DNA of 64,000 bases, from the NCBI GenBank assembly GCA_963730325.1, contig CAVSRC010000016.1:1-64000 (forward strand), written 5' to 3'. This DNA comes from CAVSRC01 sp963730325. Lineage in GTDB: Bacteria; Pseudomonadota; Alphaproteobacteria; Rhizobiales; Kaistiaceae. The position numbers and the translations under genes were made by a program. The notes under the pieces were generated by a model. The model did not search any database. It had not been told where the DNA came from and saw nothing but the letters and a program-made list of their open reading frames with translations. Shown here piece after piece: positions 36,258 through 45,183 of this stretch (its first letter is position 1; each line of letters starts with the position of its first letter).

Positions 36258-36333
36258 CGTTCCATTCCTTGGCGCGCGACGGTTCTTGTTTGTCTTGTCC
36301 GTCCTCGGCGCGCAGCGCCCGCGGGCGGACGGG

Positions 36334-36379
36334 CGCGCAGCGTGGTGTCGAACAGATAGAGACGCTCTTTTGTCGTCAT
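36334..36379 (-). pseudogene. Duplicated 5' fragment of cimA
   Basis: These 46 bases encode a start like that of cimA (MTTKERLYLFDTTLR) and then diverge into unrelated sequence within a few codons. The true cimA begins MSKERLYLFDTTLRDGAQ. The fragment is therefore a remnant of a duplicated or recombined cimA-type gene start, still with its own ATG, and is unlikely to be functional. Confidence 0.75.
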
Positions 36380-36388
36380 GGCGCGTGC

Positions 36389-36874
36389 TCAGGCCGCTGG
36401 CGGCCACTCCCTGGTGTCGTGATCCGGGTGCTGATGGTTGGTGCGGGCGATGGAGGCGGCCTTTTCAGGCACGTCTTCCTCGGTGGTCTGCTCGCCGGGC
36501 AGCGCGGCCAGCGCGGCGAAATAGGGCAGCCGCGCCTCGATGCCGTATTGACGCTCCGGAACGACTTTCGCCGGTTCGTCGAGGGAACCGATCGACACGC
36601 AGATGTCCGTGTCGTCCTCGTCCTGGATGGTCAGCGGCGTGCCGCAGGCGCGGCAGAAGCCGCGCTCGGAGACGTCCGAACTGCGGAAGATCGACAGTTC
36701 GCCGCGGGTGATTTCAAAGGCCGCGACGGAGACATGGAAGAACGGCGCGAAGAAGGAGCCGAAGGCCTTCTGGCACATGCGGCAATGGCAGATGTGCGGA
36801 TTCACCGGCGGCTCATGCAGGGCGTAACGGATGGCGCCGCACTGGCAGCCGCCGGTCATGCGGAACGCGGTCAT
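36389..36874 (-). CDS. GFA-family (CENP-V/GFA domain) protein 1
   Basis: A 161-residue zinc-binding protein of the glutathione-dependent formaldehyde-activating enzyme family. Cysteine ligands are in GGCQCG, CHCRMCQKAFG and CRACGTPL. The C-terminal DHDTREWPP matches the end of its neighbour. Function of most family members is unproven; formaldehyde or glutathione-adduct handling is the traditional guess. It overlaps the second GFA gene by ATGA, and the two are clearly duplicates. Confidence 0.86.
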   Translation of the reverse strand: MTAFRMTGGCQCGAIRYALHEPPVNPHICHCRMCQKAFGSFFAPFFHVSVAAFEITRGELSIFRSSDVSERGFCRACGTPLTIQDEDDTDICVSIGSLDEPAKVVPERQYGIEARLPYFAALAALPGEQTTEEDVPEKAASIARTNHQHPDHDTREWPPAA

Positions 36875-37350
36875 TGCGGAAACCCTCCGGCTGGCGGCCA
36901 CGCCTCGGTGTCGTGGTCGGGATGCTGGTGGCTGACGATGGCGGCCTTGAATGCCTCCGGGCCGGGCTCGGCTTGCGCGTCGCGGAAGGGCAGCGCCGAC
37001 AGGCCATCGACGAAGGAGAGCCTGTCGGCGGGATTGGCCTGGATCGCCGGGGCGGCGCGCTCCGGCTCGTCGAAGGCGCCGATCGCCAGTTCGATGCCGC
37101 CTTCATATTCATAGGTGAGCGGCGTGCCGCAAGCGGCACAGAAGCCGCGGCGCACCTTGTTGGAGCTCTGGAAATGCTTTGGTGCGCCGCGTGTCCACAC
37201 GAGATCGTGGGCCGTCACCAGCGGCCCGTAGAAGCCTCCGAAGGCCTTCTGGCACATGCGGCAATGGCAGATCGAGCCGCGCCCGAGGCGCGCGACCCGG
37301 AAACGCACTGCGCCGCACTGACAGCCGCCGGTCAGAGGCCCCTGGCTCAT
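36871..37350 (-). CDS. GFA-family (CENP-V/GFA domain) protein 2
   Basis: A 159-residue paralogue of the following gene, with GGCQCG, CHCRMCQKAFG and CAACGTPL at the same spacing and the same terminal HQHPDHDTEAWPP. It overlaps both neighbours by four bases (ATGA), so it is the centre of a tightly packed series from the VOC protein through the two GFA proteins. The ATG at 37350 starts the conserved region directly; the longer open frame upstream only mirrors the basic tail of the VOC gene. Confidence 0.86.
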   Translation of the reverse strand: MSQGPLTGGCQCGAVRFRVARLGRGSICHCRMCQKAFGGFYGPLVTAHDLVWTRGAPKHFQSSNKVRRGFCAACGTPLTYEYEGGIELAIGAFDEPERAAPAIQANPADRLSFVDGLSALPFRDAQAEPGPEAFKAAIVSHQHPDHDTEAWPPAGGFPQ

Positions 37351-37958
37351 CGCTTCGTCTTCCGTCCGCGGCCAACCGGCTTGCGCACGACCGTCTTCTT
37401 GGCCGGCCGGCGCACCGCGGCCTTCTTGGCCGGCAGTTTCTTTTTGGCGACCTTCCTGGCGACCTTGCGCGCCGGCTTCTTCGCCGCTGCCTTCCTGGCA
37501 GCCTTCTTCGCCGCCTTCCTGCGCTTCGGCGCCGCGGCCACGCGGGCAGCCGCGTTCATCTCGGCAAGCGAAGCGTGGCAAACGGCCTCGATATTGTGGC
37601 CGTCGGGATCGAGCACGAAGGCGCCGTAATAGTTGGCGTGGTAGTGCAGGCGGAGGCCCGGCGCGCCGTTGTCGGTTCCGCCGGCCTGCATGGCGGCGGC
37701 GTAGAACTCGTCAACCTGGTCGCGCGTTTCGGCGCGGAAGGCGACATGCAGGTGCGGCGCGGTCTTCTCGCCGGTGGAGATCCAGAAGAACGGCTTGCCG
37801 GCAACGCCGAGCCCGGCCATGGCGAAGGGGCCGACGGCGCCGTAGGGGAACTCCATGATGACGCCGCCGCCGAGCGGCTTCAGCGCCGCGACGTAAAAGG
37901 CCTTGGCACGCTCAAAGTCGGATACGCTCAGTCCCATGTGGTCGATTTCAATGGTCAT
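37347..37958 (-). CDS. VOC-family protein with histone-H1-like basic tail
   Basis: A 203-residue protein in two parts. Residues 1-135 are a glyoxalase/VOC domain (EIDHMGLSVSDFERAKAFY, HLHVAFRAETRDQVDEFYAA, YHANYYGAFVLDPDGHNIEAV) with candidate metal ligands His and Glu. From about residue 140 to the end it is almost only Lys, Ala, Arg and Pro, in repeats such as AAKKAARKAAAKKPARK, like bacterial histone-H1 homologues. The tail would bind nucleic acid or another polyanion. The gene overlaps cysS upstream and GFA2 downstream by four bases each. Confidence 0.85.
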   Translation of the reverse strand: MTIEIDHMGLSVSDFERAKAFYVAALKPLGGGVIMEFPYGAVGPFAMAGLGVAGKPFFWISTGEKTAPHLHVAFRAETRDQVDEFYAAAMQAGGTDNGAPGLRLHYHANYYGAFVLDPDGHNIEAVCHASLAEMNAAARVAAAPKRRKAAKKAARKAAAKKPARKVARKVAKKKLPAKKAAVRRPAKKTVVRKPVGRGRKTKR

Positions 37959-39402
37959 CGCTTCACCTCCCAGGTGGTCACGAGTTCACCGGTTGCGGGG
38001 TCCTTCGAATCCTTGAGCGCGATGCCCATGGCATCGAGCTCGGCACGAATGCGGTCTGCTTCTGCGTAGTTCTTCTCTTTGCGCGCGGCGGCGCGGGCGG
38101 CGATGAGTTCGCCTCGGACTGCTCGACCGTGACTCATCCGTCGACTGATCTTCCGTATCGGACGCCAACACGCGCTGAGTGCCGAGAAGTGCGCATCGAC
38201 GCTCAATAGACCGTTCGTCATATCACCGCCCTGGCTCAGCGCATGGAGTTCCGTGCAATCGGCGTGCGGTGTGTTGAGATCGTCTTCAAGCATGGCCTCC
38301 ACGACCGACGGTCGCGATCTCTCCTGTCGTCCTTGGCACCGCTTCGACCGTCAATGAAGACCAGTCGTCAGAATTCCTCGGCTCTCCTCGAGCGCCTGAC
38401 AGCGTCCAATCGATCGGCTGGCGGTAGTGCGTCATGAGCATGCGCGAGACGGACGACCTCGCCGGGCCAATCGTCGTGCAGCAGCTCCCGGATGGTCACG
38501 AAGTTGCCGAGCGACTTCGACATCTTCTCGCCCTCGACCTGCAGGAAGCCGTTGTGCAGCCAATAGCGCGCCATCAGCGGCGTGCCGTGGGCGCAGCGCG
38601 ACTGGGCGATCTCGTTCTCATGATGCGGGAAGACGAGGTCGATGCCGCCGCCGTGGATGTCGAATTCATGCGGATGGGCGCGGCCCTCCGGCGAGAGCTC
38701 CGCCTTCACCTCCTCCCACAGCCACCTGTCGGACATCGCCGAGCATTCGAGGTGCCAGCCGGGACGGCCGGGCGTCGCGATGCCGGCGGGCGACGGCCAG
38801 GCTGGCTCGCCGGGCTTGGACGGCTTCCACAGGACGAAGTCCATCGGGTCCTGTTTGTAGGGCGCCACCTCGACGCGGGCACCGGCGACCATCTCGTCGA
38901 GCGTGCGGTTGGAGAGCCTGCCGTAATCGGCCATTTTCGCGACGCGGAAGAGCACGTGGCCCTCGGCCGCATAGGCGTAGCCCTTGGCGATGAGCGCCTC
39001 GATCATCGCCTTCATCTCGTCGATGTGCTGGGTGGCGCGCGGCTCGACGGTTGGCGGCAGGCAGCCGAGCGCCGCCACGTCCTCATGGAACTGCGTCTCG
39101 GTCTTCTCGGTGACCTTGCGGATCGCGTCGTTCAGCGGCAGATCGGGGTATTCCTCGGCCGCGCGCACGATGATCTTGTCGTCGACGTCGGTGATGTTGC
39201 GGACATAGGTGACGTGCTCCGGCCCGTAGAGATGGCGGAGCAGGCGGAACAGAACGTCGAAGACGATCAGCGGCCGCGCATTGCCGATATGGGCGAAGTC
39301 ATAGACCGTCGGCCCGCAGACATACATACGCACATTGGCGGGGTCGATCGGGACGAAGTCCTCCTTCGTCCGGCTCAGCGTGTTGTGCAGCCTCAGGCCC
39401 AT
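37955..39402 (-). pseudogene. cysS: Cysteinyl-tRNA synthetase, interrupted by several indels
   Basis: The N-terminal part (from 39402 to about 38440) is a normal class I CysRS: YVCGPTVYDFAHIGNARP (HIGN), zinc-site cysteine and histidines, and the EKMSKSLGNF loop. After GEVVRLA the frame is lost through an extra base near 38443. The expected continuation (MLMTHYRQPIDW) is present one frame over, but further single-base shifts follow near 38395, 38330-38380, 38308 and 38265. The expected C-terminus (LIAARAAARKEKNYAEADRIR ... GELVTTWEVKR) is intact to the stop at 37955. Because this enzyme is normally essential, the cluster may be a sequencing or assembly error; otherwise the gene is broken and another copy must exist. 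Confidence 0.85.
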
Positions 39403-39769
39403 GGTCAAACGTCATCCCTCGACCGCCGGCCGGGGGATCGTCTCGTCTTCAGGTGGGCAAAGAGAGGACGGCCTCAGCCAGCGCAATGCTAGCCGGTAAT
39501 AATCCCGCAGATGCAAATGGCGCATGAATGCGCGGTCATCCTCATGGGCGCTTGCATTGACGCATTTGGGCGCAAAGGTCAAGCCGCCGCTGCCGCCGGG
39601 CCGGCGTTCAACTCGGCGCGACCGGCGACCCGCGAGCCCTTGGCGCGCCTGGCTTTCCCGGGCGCGGACAGGCGCGGCGCAACATCGCAGGCGCGTCCCT
39701 CTCCCCGGGCGGCGTCGGCCCCCTAGTTTTCGTGGCGGCTGGTGGGGCGACACTTGAACGGAGCCTGAA
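39403..39769. other. Intergenic region, nothing recognised
   Basis: A 367-base divergent region between cysS and a small secreted-protein gene. It must contain both promoters. Short open frames exist on both strands but have no start signals or motifs. No convincing dyad or RNA was seen. Confidence 0.4.
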
Positions 39770-40039
39770 ATGAAAATCCGTGTCACCGCTTTGCTCGCCC
39801 TCGCCGCCATGGTGGCCGCGCCCGCCATCGCCTCCGCCGCAACCATGCGCGACAACGATACGGCCTCCCGCATGTCGATCGCCTATCCGACCGTCGTCGT
39901 CCCGCGCGACGGCGACGTCACGGCGATCGAGCAGAACGCCGAGCATGCGTACCTCGCCAATGCGTGCCCGACGGTGCTGAAGCAGCCGGGCAGCTATTCC
40001 GCCGTGCTCGACCGCTTCTGCCGGGAGTTCCACGGCTAG
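39770..40039 (+). CDS. Small secreted hypothetical protein
   Basis: An 89-residue protein with a signal peptide ending ASAA (about residue 23). The short mature part has two cysteines (NACPTV and RFCREF) that may form a disulfide. GGAG stands upstream of the ATG. Small exported proteins of this type are frequent in Rhizobiales, but I do not recognise the family. Confidence 0.65.
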   Translation: MKIRVTALLALAAMVAAPAIASAATMRDNDTASRMSIAYPTVVVPRDGDVTAIEQNAEHAYLANACPTVLKQPGSYSAVLDRFCREFHG

Positions 40040-40144
40040 AGACGCTTCAAGGAGAGGCCGGCGTTCGGGCGCCGCCTTGACCGGCGCCGGGAGCTGCCTG
40101 CCCCACCCTTGCCCCGAACGGCGGCTATGGCCTACCCAATAGCC

Positions 40145-41390
40145 ATGGCCGCCACCGCCCGCATTGCCGTCGCCCTTTTCCTGCTCGTCGCCGGCCTCAC
40201 CTCTGCCGGCGCCGAGACGCCCTACCGCACGCGCGTGGAAGCCGAGTTCCAGGCGTGGCTCGTCTCCGACATCTGGCCGGAGGCGAAGGCCGCTGGCGTA
40301 TCGCGGGCGACCTTCGACCGCGCGCTCGAGGGCGTGACGCTCGACTGGACGCTGCCGGAGCTGGCGCCGCCGGGCGTGCCGGTGAAGCCGCCGAGCATCA
40401 AATGGCAGACGGAATTCGGCAGCCCCGGCGCCTATTTCAACGAGAAGCGGCTAGCCGAACCTCGCTCGTCTCGGCCGGGCACGTATCGACCATTGGCGCA
40501 AGTCGCTGGGCGCCATCTACGAGCGCTACGGTGTGCCGCCGGCCATCTTGGTCGCGATCTGGGCGAAGGAATCGGGCTTCGGCAGCGCCAGGCTGCCCGA
40601 ACCGGCGCTCACCGTGCTCGCCACCCAGGCCTTCATGGGCTACCGCAAGGACCTCTTCCGCCCGGAACTGATCGCGGCGCTCGAGATCGTCCAGAGCGGC
40701 GACATTGCGCCGGCAGGCATGCGCTCGTCATGGGCCGGGGCGCTCGGCCAGCCGCAGTTCCTGCCTTCGCTGTTTCGCAAATATGCGGTCGATTTCGACC
40801 GCGACGGCAAACGCGATATCTGGGGCTCGGCGCCGGACAGCCTCGCCTCGATGGCCAACTACCTGAAGGCGGAAGGCTGGAAGAGCGAGCGCGGCTGGGG
40901 CGTGGAAGCCAAGGTGCCGGCAAGCGTCTCCTGCACGCTGGAAGGACCCGAGCAGGGCAAGACCATGGCCGAATGGGCGCGTCTCGGCGTGACCCAGGCG
41001 GACGGACGGCCGCTACCGGTCAAGGGCAAGCGCCTGGGCTTCCTGTTGATGCCGGCCGGCCGCTTCGGACCGGCCTTCATCGTCACCGAGAATTTCTACG
41101 TGCTCAAGCAGTACAACACCTCCGACCTCTATGCCCTCTATGTCGGCCACCTCGCCGACCGCTTCGCCGACGACCGCCCGTTTACGGCCAAATGGCAGAA
41201 GGTCGGCGGCTTCAGCCGCGGCGACGTCAAGTCCATGCAGGACGAGCTGGTGGCGGAAGGCTACGACGTCGGCAAGGTCGATGGGCTGGTCGGCTTCAAG
41301 ACGCGCATCGCGGTCGGGCTGTGGCAGGTGAAGAAGGGCCAGAGCCCCACCTGTTTCCCCGATGCCAGACTGGTGACGAGCATCCATTGA
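40145..41390 (+). pseudogene. Lytic murein transglycosylase (MltB/SLT-2 type) with one frameshift
   Basis: The protein would be about 415 residues: signal peptide, SLT-2 domain with GVPPAILVAIWAKESGFG (catalytic Glu) and WAGALGQPQFLPS, then a C-terminal peptidoglycan-binding domain (RGDVKSMQDELVAEGYDVGKVDGLVG). The frame is broken once near 40457: removing one C from CTAGCCGAACC restores RLANLARLGRARIDHW and the complete family sequence. No other defect is visible, so a sequencing error is as likely as true inactivation. The enzyme would cleave peptidoglycan in the periplasm. The start could also be the in-frame ATG at 40127. Confidence 0.82.
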
Positions 41391-41437
41391 GCCAGTGGCC
41401 GACCGCGCGAGTGCCGGGACTTGCATTGGCGAAATGT

Positions 41438-41451
41438 AACGTTATAACGTT
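41438..41451. promoter_or_regulatory. Zur-like operator before znuA
   Basis: AACGTTATAACGTT is a perfect 14-base palindrome 24 bases upstream of the znuA ATG, within GAAATGTAACGTTATAACG. It resembles the alphaproteobacterial Zur box (AATGTTATAACATT-like). Position and gene content support zinc-dependent repression by Zur. Confidence 0.75.
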
Positions 41452-41475
41452 TCGTTCTGTTCCCGGAGCCCACCC

Positions 41476-42342
41476 ATGAAGTCCCTGATTCTTGCGGCCC
41501 TTGCCGTCGCCGCCTGTGCCCTGCCCGCCCAGGCGCAGCCCATCACCATCCTTGCCGCCGAGAATTTCTACGGTGAGGCAGCGCAGGCGATCGGCGGTGA
41601 CCGGGTCCACGTGAAGAGCGTCATCGTGGCGCCGGATACCGATCCGCACGCGTTCGACCCGCCGCCCTCGGTGGCGCGCGAGGCTGCCGACGCCGAGATC
41701 GTGGTGATGAACGGCGCCGGCTACGACCCGTGGATGGCGCGTCTGGTGGAAGCGAACGCGGTCGACGGCCGGACGGTGATCGACGTTGCGGCGCTCTCCG
41801 GCCATGAACCGGGCGACAACCCGCATGTCTGGTACGATCCCAAGGCGATGCCGGCCATGGCGAACGCGCTCACCGCCGAGCTTGTGAAACGCGATCCTGC
41901 CGGCAAGGTGGGATACGAGACGCGGCGCGACGTTTTCCTCGCCTCTCTGGCCCCGGTCGCGACCCGCGTGGCGGCGCTCAGGCAGAAATATGCCGGAATG
42001 CCGGTGGTGGCGACCGAGCCGGTGTTCGGCTACATGGCCGAGGCGCTCGGCCTGAAGATGGTGAATCAATCCTTCCAGACGGCAATCATGAACGAGAGCG
42101 AGCCGGCGGCGAGCGACGTTGCGGCGATGGAGGATGCGATCCGCAACGGCACGGCGAAGGTGCTCTTCTACAATGCGCAGGTGGAGGACGCCTTCACGCG
42201 GAACCTCGCGGCGCTGGCGAAGTCATCCGGCGTGCCGCTGGTTCCGGTCACCGAGACCGAGCCCGAGGGCAAGACGTTTGCTGAATGGATGCTCGATACA
42301 CTCGACGCGACGGCGAAGGCACTGGACCACACGACATCTTGA
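41476..42342 (+). CDS. znuA: Zinc ABC transporter binding protein ZnuA
   Basis: A 288-residue periplasmic cluster A-I metal-binding protein. The signal peptide ends AQAQ; the metal-site motifs include TDPHAFDPPP, GDNPHVWYDP and ATEPVFGYMAEALGL. The long His/Asp-rich loop typical of many ZnuA proteins is absent, so it is a compact member (manganese cannot be excluded). A Zur-like palindrome precedes the gene, favouring zinc. It is the first gene of znuACB. Confidence 0.88.
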   Translation: MKSLILAALAVAACALPAQAQPITILAAENFYGEAAQAIGGDRVHVKSVIVAPDTDPHAFDPPPSVAREAADAEIVVMNGAGYDPWMARLVEANAVDGRTVIDVAALSGHEPGDNPHVWYDPKAMPAMANALTAELVKRDPAGKVGYETRRDVFLASLAPVATRVAALRQKYAGMPVVATEPVFGYMAEALGLKMVNQSFQTAIMNESEPAASDVAAMEDAIRNGTAKVLFYNAQVEDAFTRNLAALAKSSGVPLVPVTETEPEGKTFAEWMLDTLDATAKALDHTTS

Positions 42343-43157
42343 ACAATTCTGCCGTACTCCTTGACAAGGTTACGCTTTCGGTCGGCGGACGGGCTGTCCT
42401 CGAGGACATCAGCCTGGCCGTCGAGGAAGGCGAATTCGTCGGCGTGCTCGGCGCCAACGGCGCCGGCAAGACGACGCTCTTTCGCGCCATCCTCGGCCTG
42501 CACGCTGTCAGCGCAGGCACGATCAGCGTCTTCGGCAGCCCAGTGCGGCGGGGCAATCCGGCGATCGGCTATCTGCCGCAGGTGCGCAGCCAGCCACCGA
42601 CGGCGGCACTGGCCGGACGCGATTTCCTCGCGGCGAGCATCGCCGGCAACCGTCTCGGCCTGCCCATGCTCTCGGCCGCGGGGTCGCGCGACATCGACCG
42701 GGTGCTGGAACTCACCCATGGCGAGGCATTGGCGAAGCGGCCGCTCTCGGACATGTCGGGTGGCGAGCGTCAGCGCCTGCTGGTCGCCCAGGCGCTGCTC
42801 GGCAACCCGCGCCTGATCCTCTTCGACGAGCCGCTGATCGGGCTCGACCCGCACCAGCAGCACCGCGTGGTGGCGCTCATCCGCGACCTGTCGCGCGACC
42901 TCAAGCTGACTGTCCTGTTTTCCGCCCACGAGCTCAACCAGCTTCTCGGCGCCATCGACCGCGTGCTCTATCTCGGCCATTGCTGCGCGGCGCTGGGCAC
43001 GGTCGACGAGGTCATACGGCCGGACGTGCTGTCGCGGCTCTACGATGCGCCGATCGAGGTGCTCAGGGCCGACGGCCATATCTTCGTGATGTCGGGCGGC
43101 GAGGACATCGAGCGCGGCCACGCGCACGAACACGAACACCCGCACGGCCATGTTTAG
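42339..43157 (+). CDS. znuC: Zinc ABC transporter ATPase ZnuC, His-rich C-terminus
   Basis: A 272-residue ATPase with Walker A GANGAGKTT, signature MSGGERQRLLVAQAL, Walker B LILFDEPLIGLD and H-loop FSAHELNQ. The last dozen residues are rich in His and Glu (GHAHEHEHPHGHV), likely able to hold zinc on the cytoplasmic side. I place the start at TTG 42339, overlapping the znuA stop (TTGA) and giving MNNSAVLLDKVTL; the longer frame would run back into znuA. It overlaps znuB by eight bases. Confidence 0.88.
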   Translation: MNNSAVLLDKVTLSVGGRAVLEDISLAVEEGEFVGVLGANGAGKTTLFRAILGLHAVSAGTISVFGSPVRRGNPAIGYLPQVRSQPPTAALAGRDFLAASIAGNRLGLPMLSAAGSRDIDRVLELTHGEALAKRPLSDMSGGERQRLLVAQALLGNPRLILFDEPLIGLDPHQQHRVVALIRDLSRDLKLTVLFSAHELNQLLGAIDRVLYLGHCCAALGTVDEVIRPDVLSRLYDAPIEVLRADGHIFVMSGGEDIERGHAHEHEHPHGHV

Positions 43158-43935
43158 CTACGATTTCATGATCCGCGCCTTCATGGCCAGCGGCATCGTC
43201 GCCGTGGTCGCCGGCGCGGTCGGCTATTTCCTGGTGCTGCGCGGCCAGACCTTCGCCGGCCACGGCCTCTCCCATATCGCCTTTGCCGGGGCGACCGGCG
43301 CGGCGCTGTTCGGCCTGTCGCCGCTGTGGGGCGTGCTCGGGCTGACGCTCGCCGCCGGCGTCGCCATGGGCGCGCTCGGCGAGCGGCTGAGCGGGCGCGA
43401 CGTGACCATCGGCGTGGTCGTGTCGCTGTCGCTCGGCTTCGGCATCCTGTTCCTGCGGCTGACGACCACCAACGCCACCCAGGCGACCTCGCTGCTCTTC
43501 GGCAGCGTGCTTGCCGTGTCGCCGGCGACGCTGGCGGGCCTCGCCGTGCTCGGACCGCTGACGCTGGTGGCGCTCGCCGTCATCAGCCGCCCGCTGCTCT
43601 TCGCAACGCTTCAGCCGGAACTTGCCGAGGCCAAGGGTGTCTCGCTGCGCCTCTTCGGCGTCCTGTTCCTGGCGCTGGTGGCGCTGGCGGTGTCGCAGTC
43701 GATCCAGATCGTCGGCGTGCTGCTGGTCTTCACGCTGCTGGTCGGGCCGCCGGCGGCGGCCCAGCTCCTCACCAGCCGGCTCGGCGCCGGCATCGCCCTT
43801 TCCTCGCTGCTGGCGCTGGCGCAAGCCTGGCTCGGCATCACGATCGCCTATTACACCGACTGGCCGACGAGCTTCTGGATCACGGCGCTGTCGGCGCTGG
43901 TCTATGGCGCGGCCGTGGTGATGCGGCGGACCTGA
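43150..43935 (+). CDS. znuB: Zinc ABC transporter permease ZnuB
   Basis: A 261-residue ABC-3 family permease with eight or so transmembrane helices. Typical blocks are LRGQTFAGHGLSHIAFAGATGAALFG, ATSLLFGSVLAVS and VSQSIQIVGVLLVFTLLVGPPAAAQLL. It overlaps the end of znuC by eight bases and finishes the importer operon. Confidence 0.9.
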   Translation: MFSYDFMIRAFMASGIVAVVAGAVGYFLVLRGQTFAGHGLSHIAFAGATGAALFGLSPLWGVLGLTLAAGVAMGALGERLSGRDVTIGVVVSLSLGFGILFLRLTTTNATQATSLLFGSVLAVSPATLAGLAVLGPLTLVALAVISRPLLFATLQPELAEAKGVSLRLFGVLFLALVALAVSQSIQIVGVLLVFTLLVGPPAAAQLLTSRLGAGIALSSLLALAQAWLGITIAYYTDWPTSFWITALSALVYGAAVVMRRT

Positions 43936-44093
43936 ACGCTGCCCGCCTCCATTCGCTCCAGCAAGTCGTTGACCGGCGGCGGGCGCCTCCCCATAATTTC
44001 CAACGCGCGGGATATGGCCGCTTCGGCGGCAAATGGGGGGTCCGGCTGGGCGCGTGACCGAAAACGGCACGCGCCGGAGGCAAAGGGCCTGAG

Positions 44094-45170
44094 ATGAGGT
44101 TCCGGCGGTTTGCAGCGGCAGCGGCGGTCGTTCTGACGACCGGGGGCGGCACGGGCGCGTCCCTGGCGCAGCAGGGTGACATCTGCACCACGCTCGAGGC
44201 CGAGCTGGCGTCGCTCGAACGCGGGCCTTCTGCCGGAGCCGACACCAACTTTCGCCAATACGACGCCTCCGTGAGGCGGCAGCGCGCCGAACTGGACCGG
44301 GCAAACGCGGAAGCGCAACGCGCCGGCTGCACGGGCGGCTTCTTCATCTTCCAGCCCAAGCCATCGCCGAAATGTCCGCCGCTGATGGCGACCATCGCGC
44401 GGATGAAGGCCAATCTCAGGAACCTCACCGCCAGCCGCGACCAGTACGCCACCGATCCCTACCAGCGTTCGCAACGACGAAGCCAGGTGCTGGGCGCGCT
44501 CGCCGCCAACCGCTGCGGCGCCAGCTACAACTCAGCCGGCATCGCGCCGCCGCCTTCGGGCGGGGGCAACTTCTTCGACATGCTGTTCGGCAATGCCCGC
44601 CAGCGCGGCTGGAACGACCGCACCTATTCGCCCGGTGGGCAGTTCGGCACCTACCGGACGCTGTGCGTGCGCAAGTGTGACGGCTACTATTTCCCGATCA
44701 GCTTCTCGACCGTGCCCGCCCGCTTCACGGCCGACGAGCAGACCTGCCAGTCGATGTGCCCCGCCACCGAGGCGGCGCTCTACATCTACCGCAATCCCGG
44801 CGAGGAGGTGAACCAGATGGTGTCGCTCGCCGGCGAACCCTATTCGGCCCTGCCGACGGCGTTCCTCTACCGCAAGGAATACGACGCGGCCTGCACCTGC
44901 GGCAGGCCAGCGGTCACCGCGCGCGTGTCGGCCACCATGCCGGCCAATCTGAACCCGCTGCCGGCCGTCGCGGCCATACCGACCGTCATCGTGCCGAAGC
45001 CGCTGGCGCGGCCTGCACGGGGCGAAGACCCCGAGACGCTCACCAACCGGGCCGGCGACTTCATTCCGCGGCCGGTGCAGGCGGAGAACAGCGGCGAAGC
45101 GGTTGCGGGGGTCACGAGCGGCAACCGGCACGTCAGGATTGTCGGGCCGAGTTACTATATCGGCCAGTAA
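44094..45170 (+). CDS. DUF2865 exported protein
   Basis: A 358-residue protein with a signal peptide (to about residue 26, ...GASLAQQ). The first half contains a predicted coiled segment (LRNLTASRDQYATD), then a Gly/Pro linker and the DUF2865 core with YRTLCVRKCDGYYFPISFST, CQSMCPATEAALYIYRNPGEE and CTCGRP. The six or so cysteines in the core probably form disulfides. The family is widespread in Rhizobiales and of unknown function. It lies upstream of an L,D-transpeptidase gene in the same orientation, which suggests an envelope role. Confidence 0.78.
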   Translation: MRFRRFAAAAAVVLTTGGGTGASLAQQGDICTTLEAELASLERGPSAGADTNFRQYDASVRRQRAELDRANAEAQRAGCTGGFFIFQPKPSPKCPPLMATIARMKANLRNLTASRDQYATDPYQRSQRRSQVLGALAANRCGASYNSAGIAPPPSGGGNFFDMLFGNARQRGWNDRTYSPGGQFGTYRTLCVRKCDGYYFPISFSTVPARFTADEQTCQSMCPATEAALYIYRNPGEEVNQMVSLAGEPYSALPTAFLYRKEYDAACTCGRPAVTARVSATMPANLNPLPAVAAIPTVIVPKPLARPARGEDPETLTNRAGDFIPRPVQAENSGEAVAGVTSGNRHVRIVGPSYYIGQ

Positions 45171-45183
45171 TGGCGGCCCGCCG

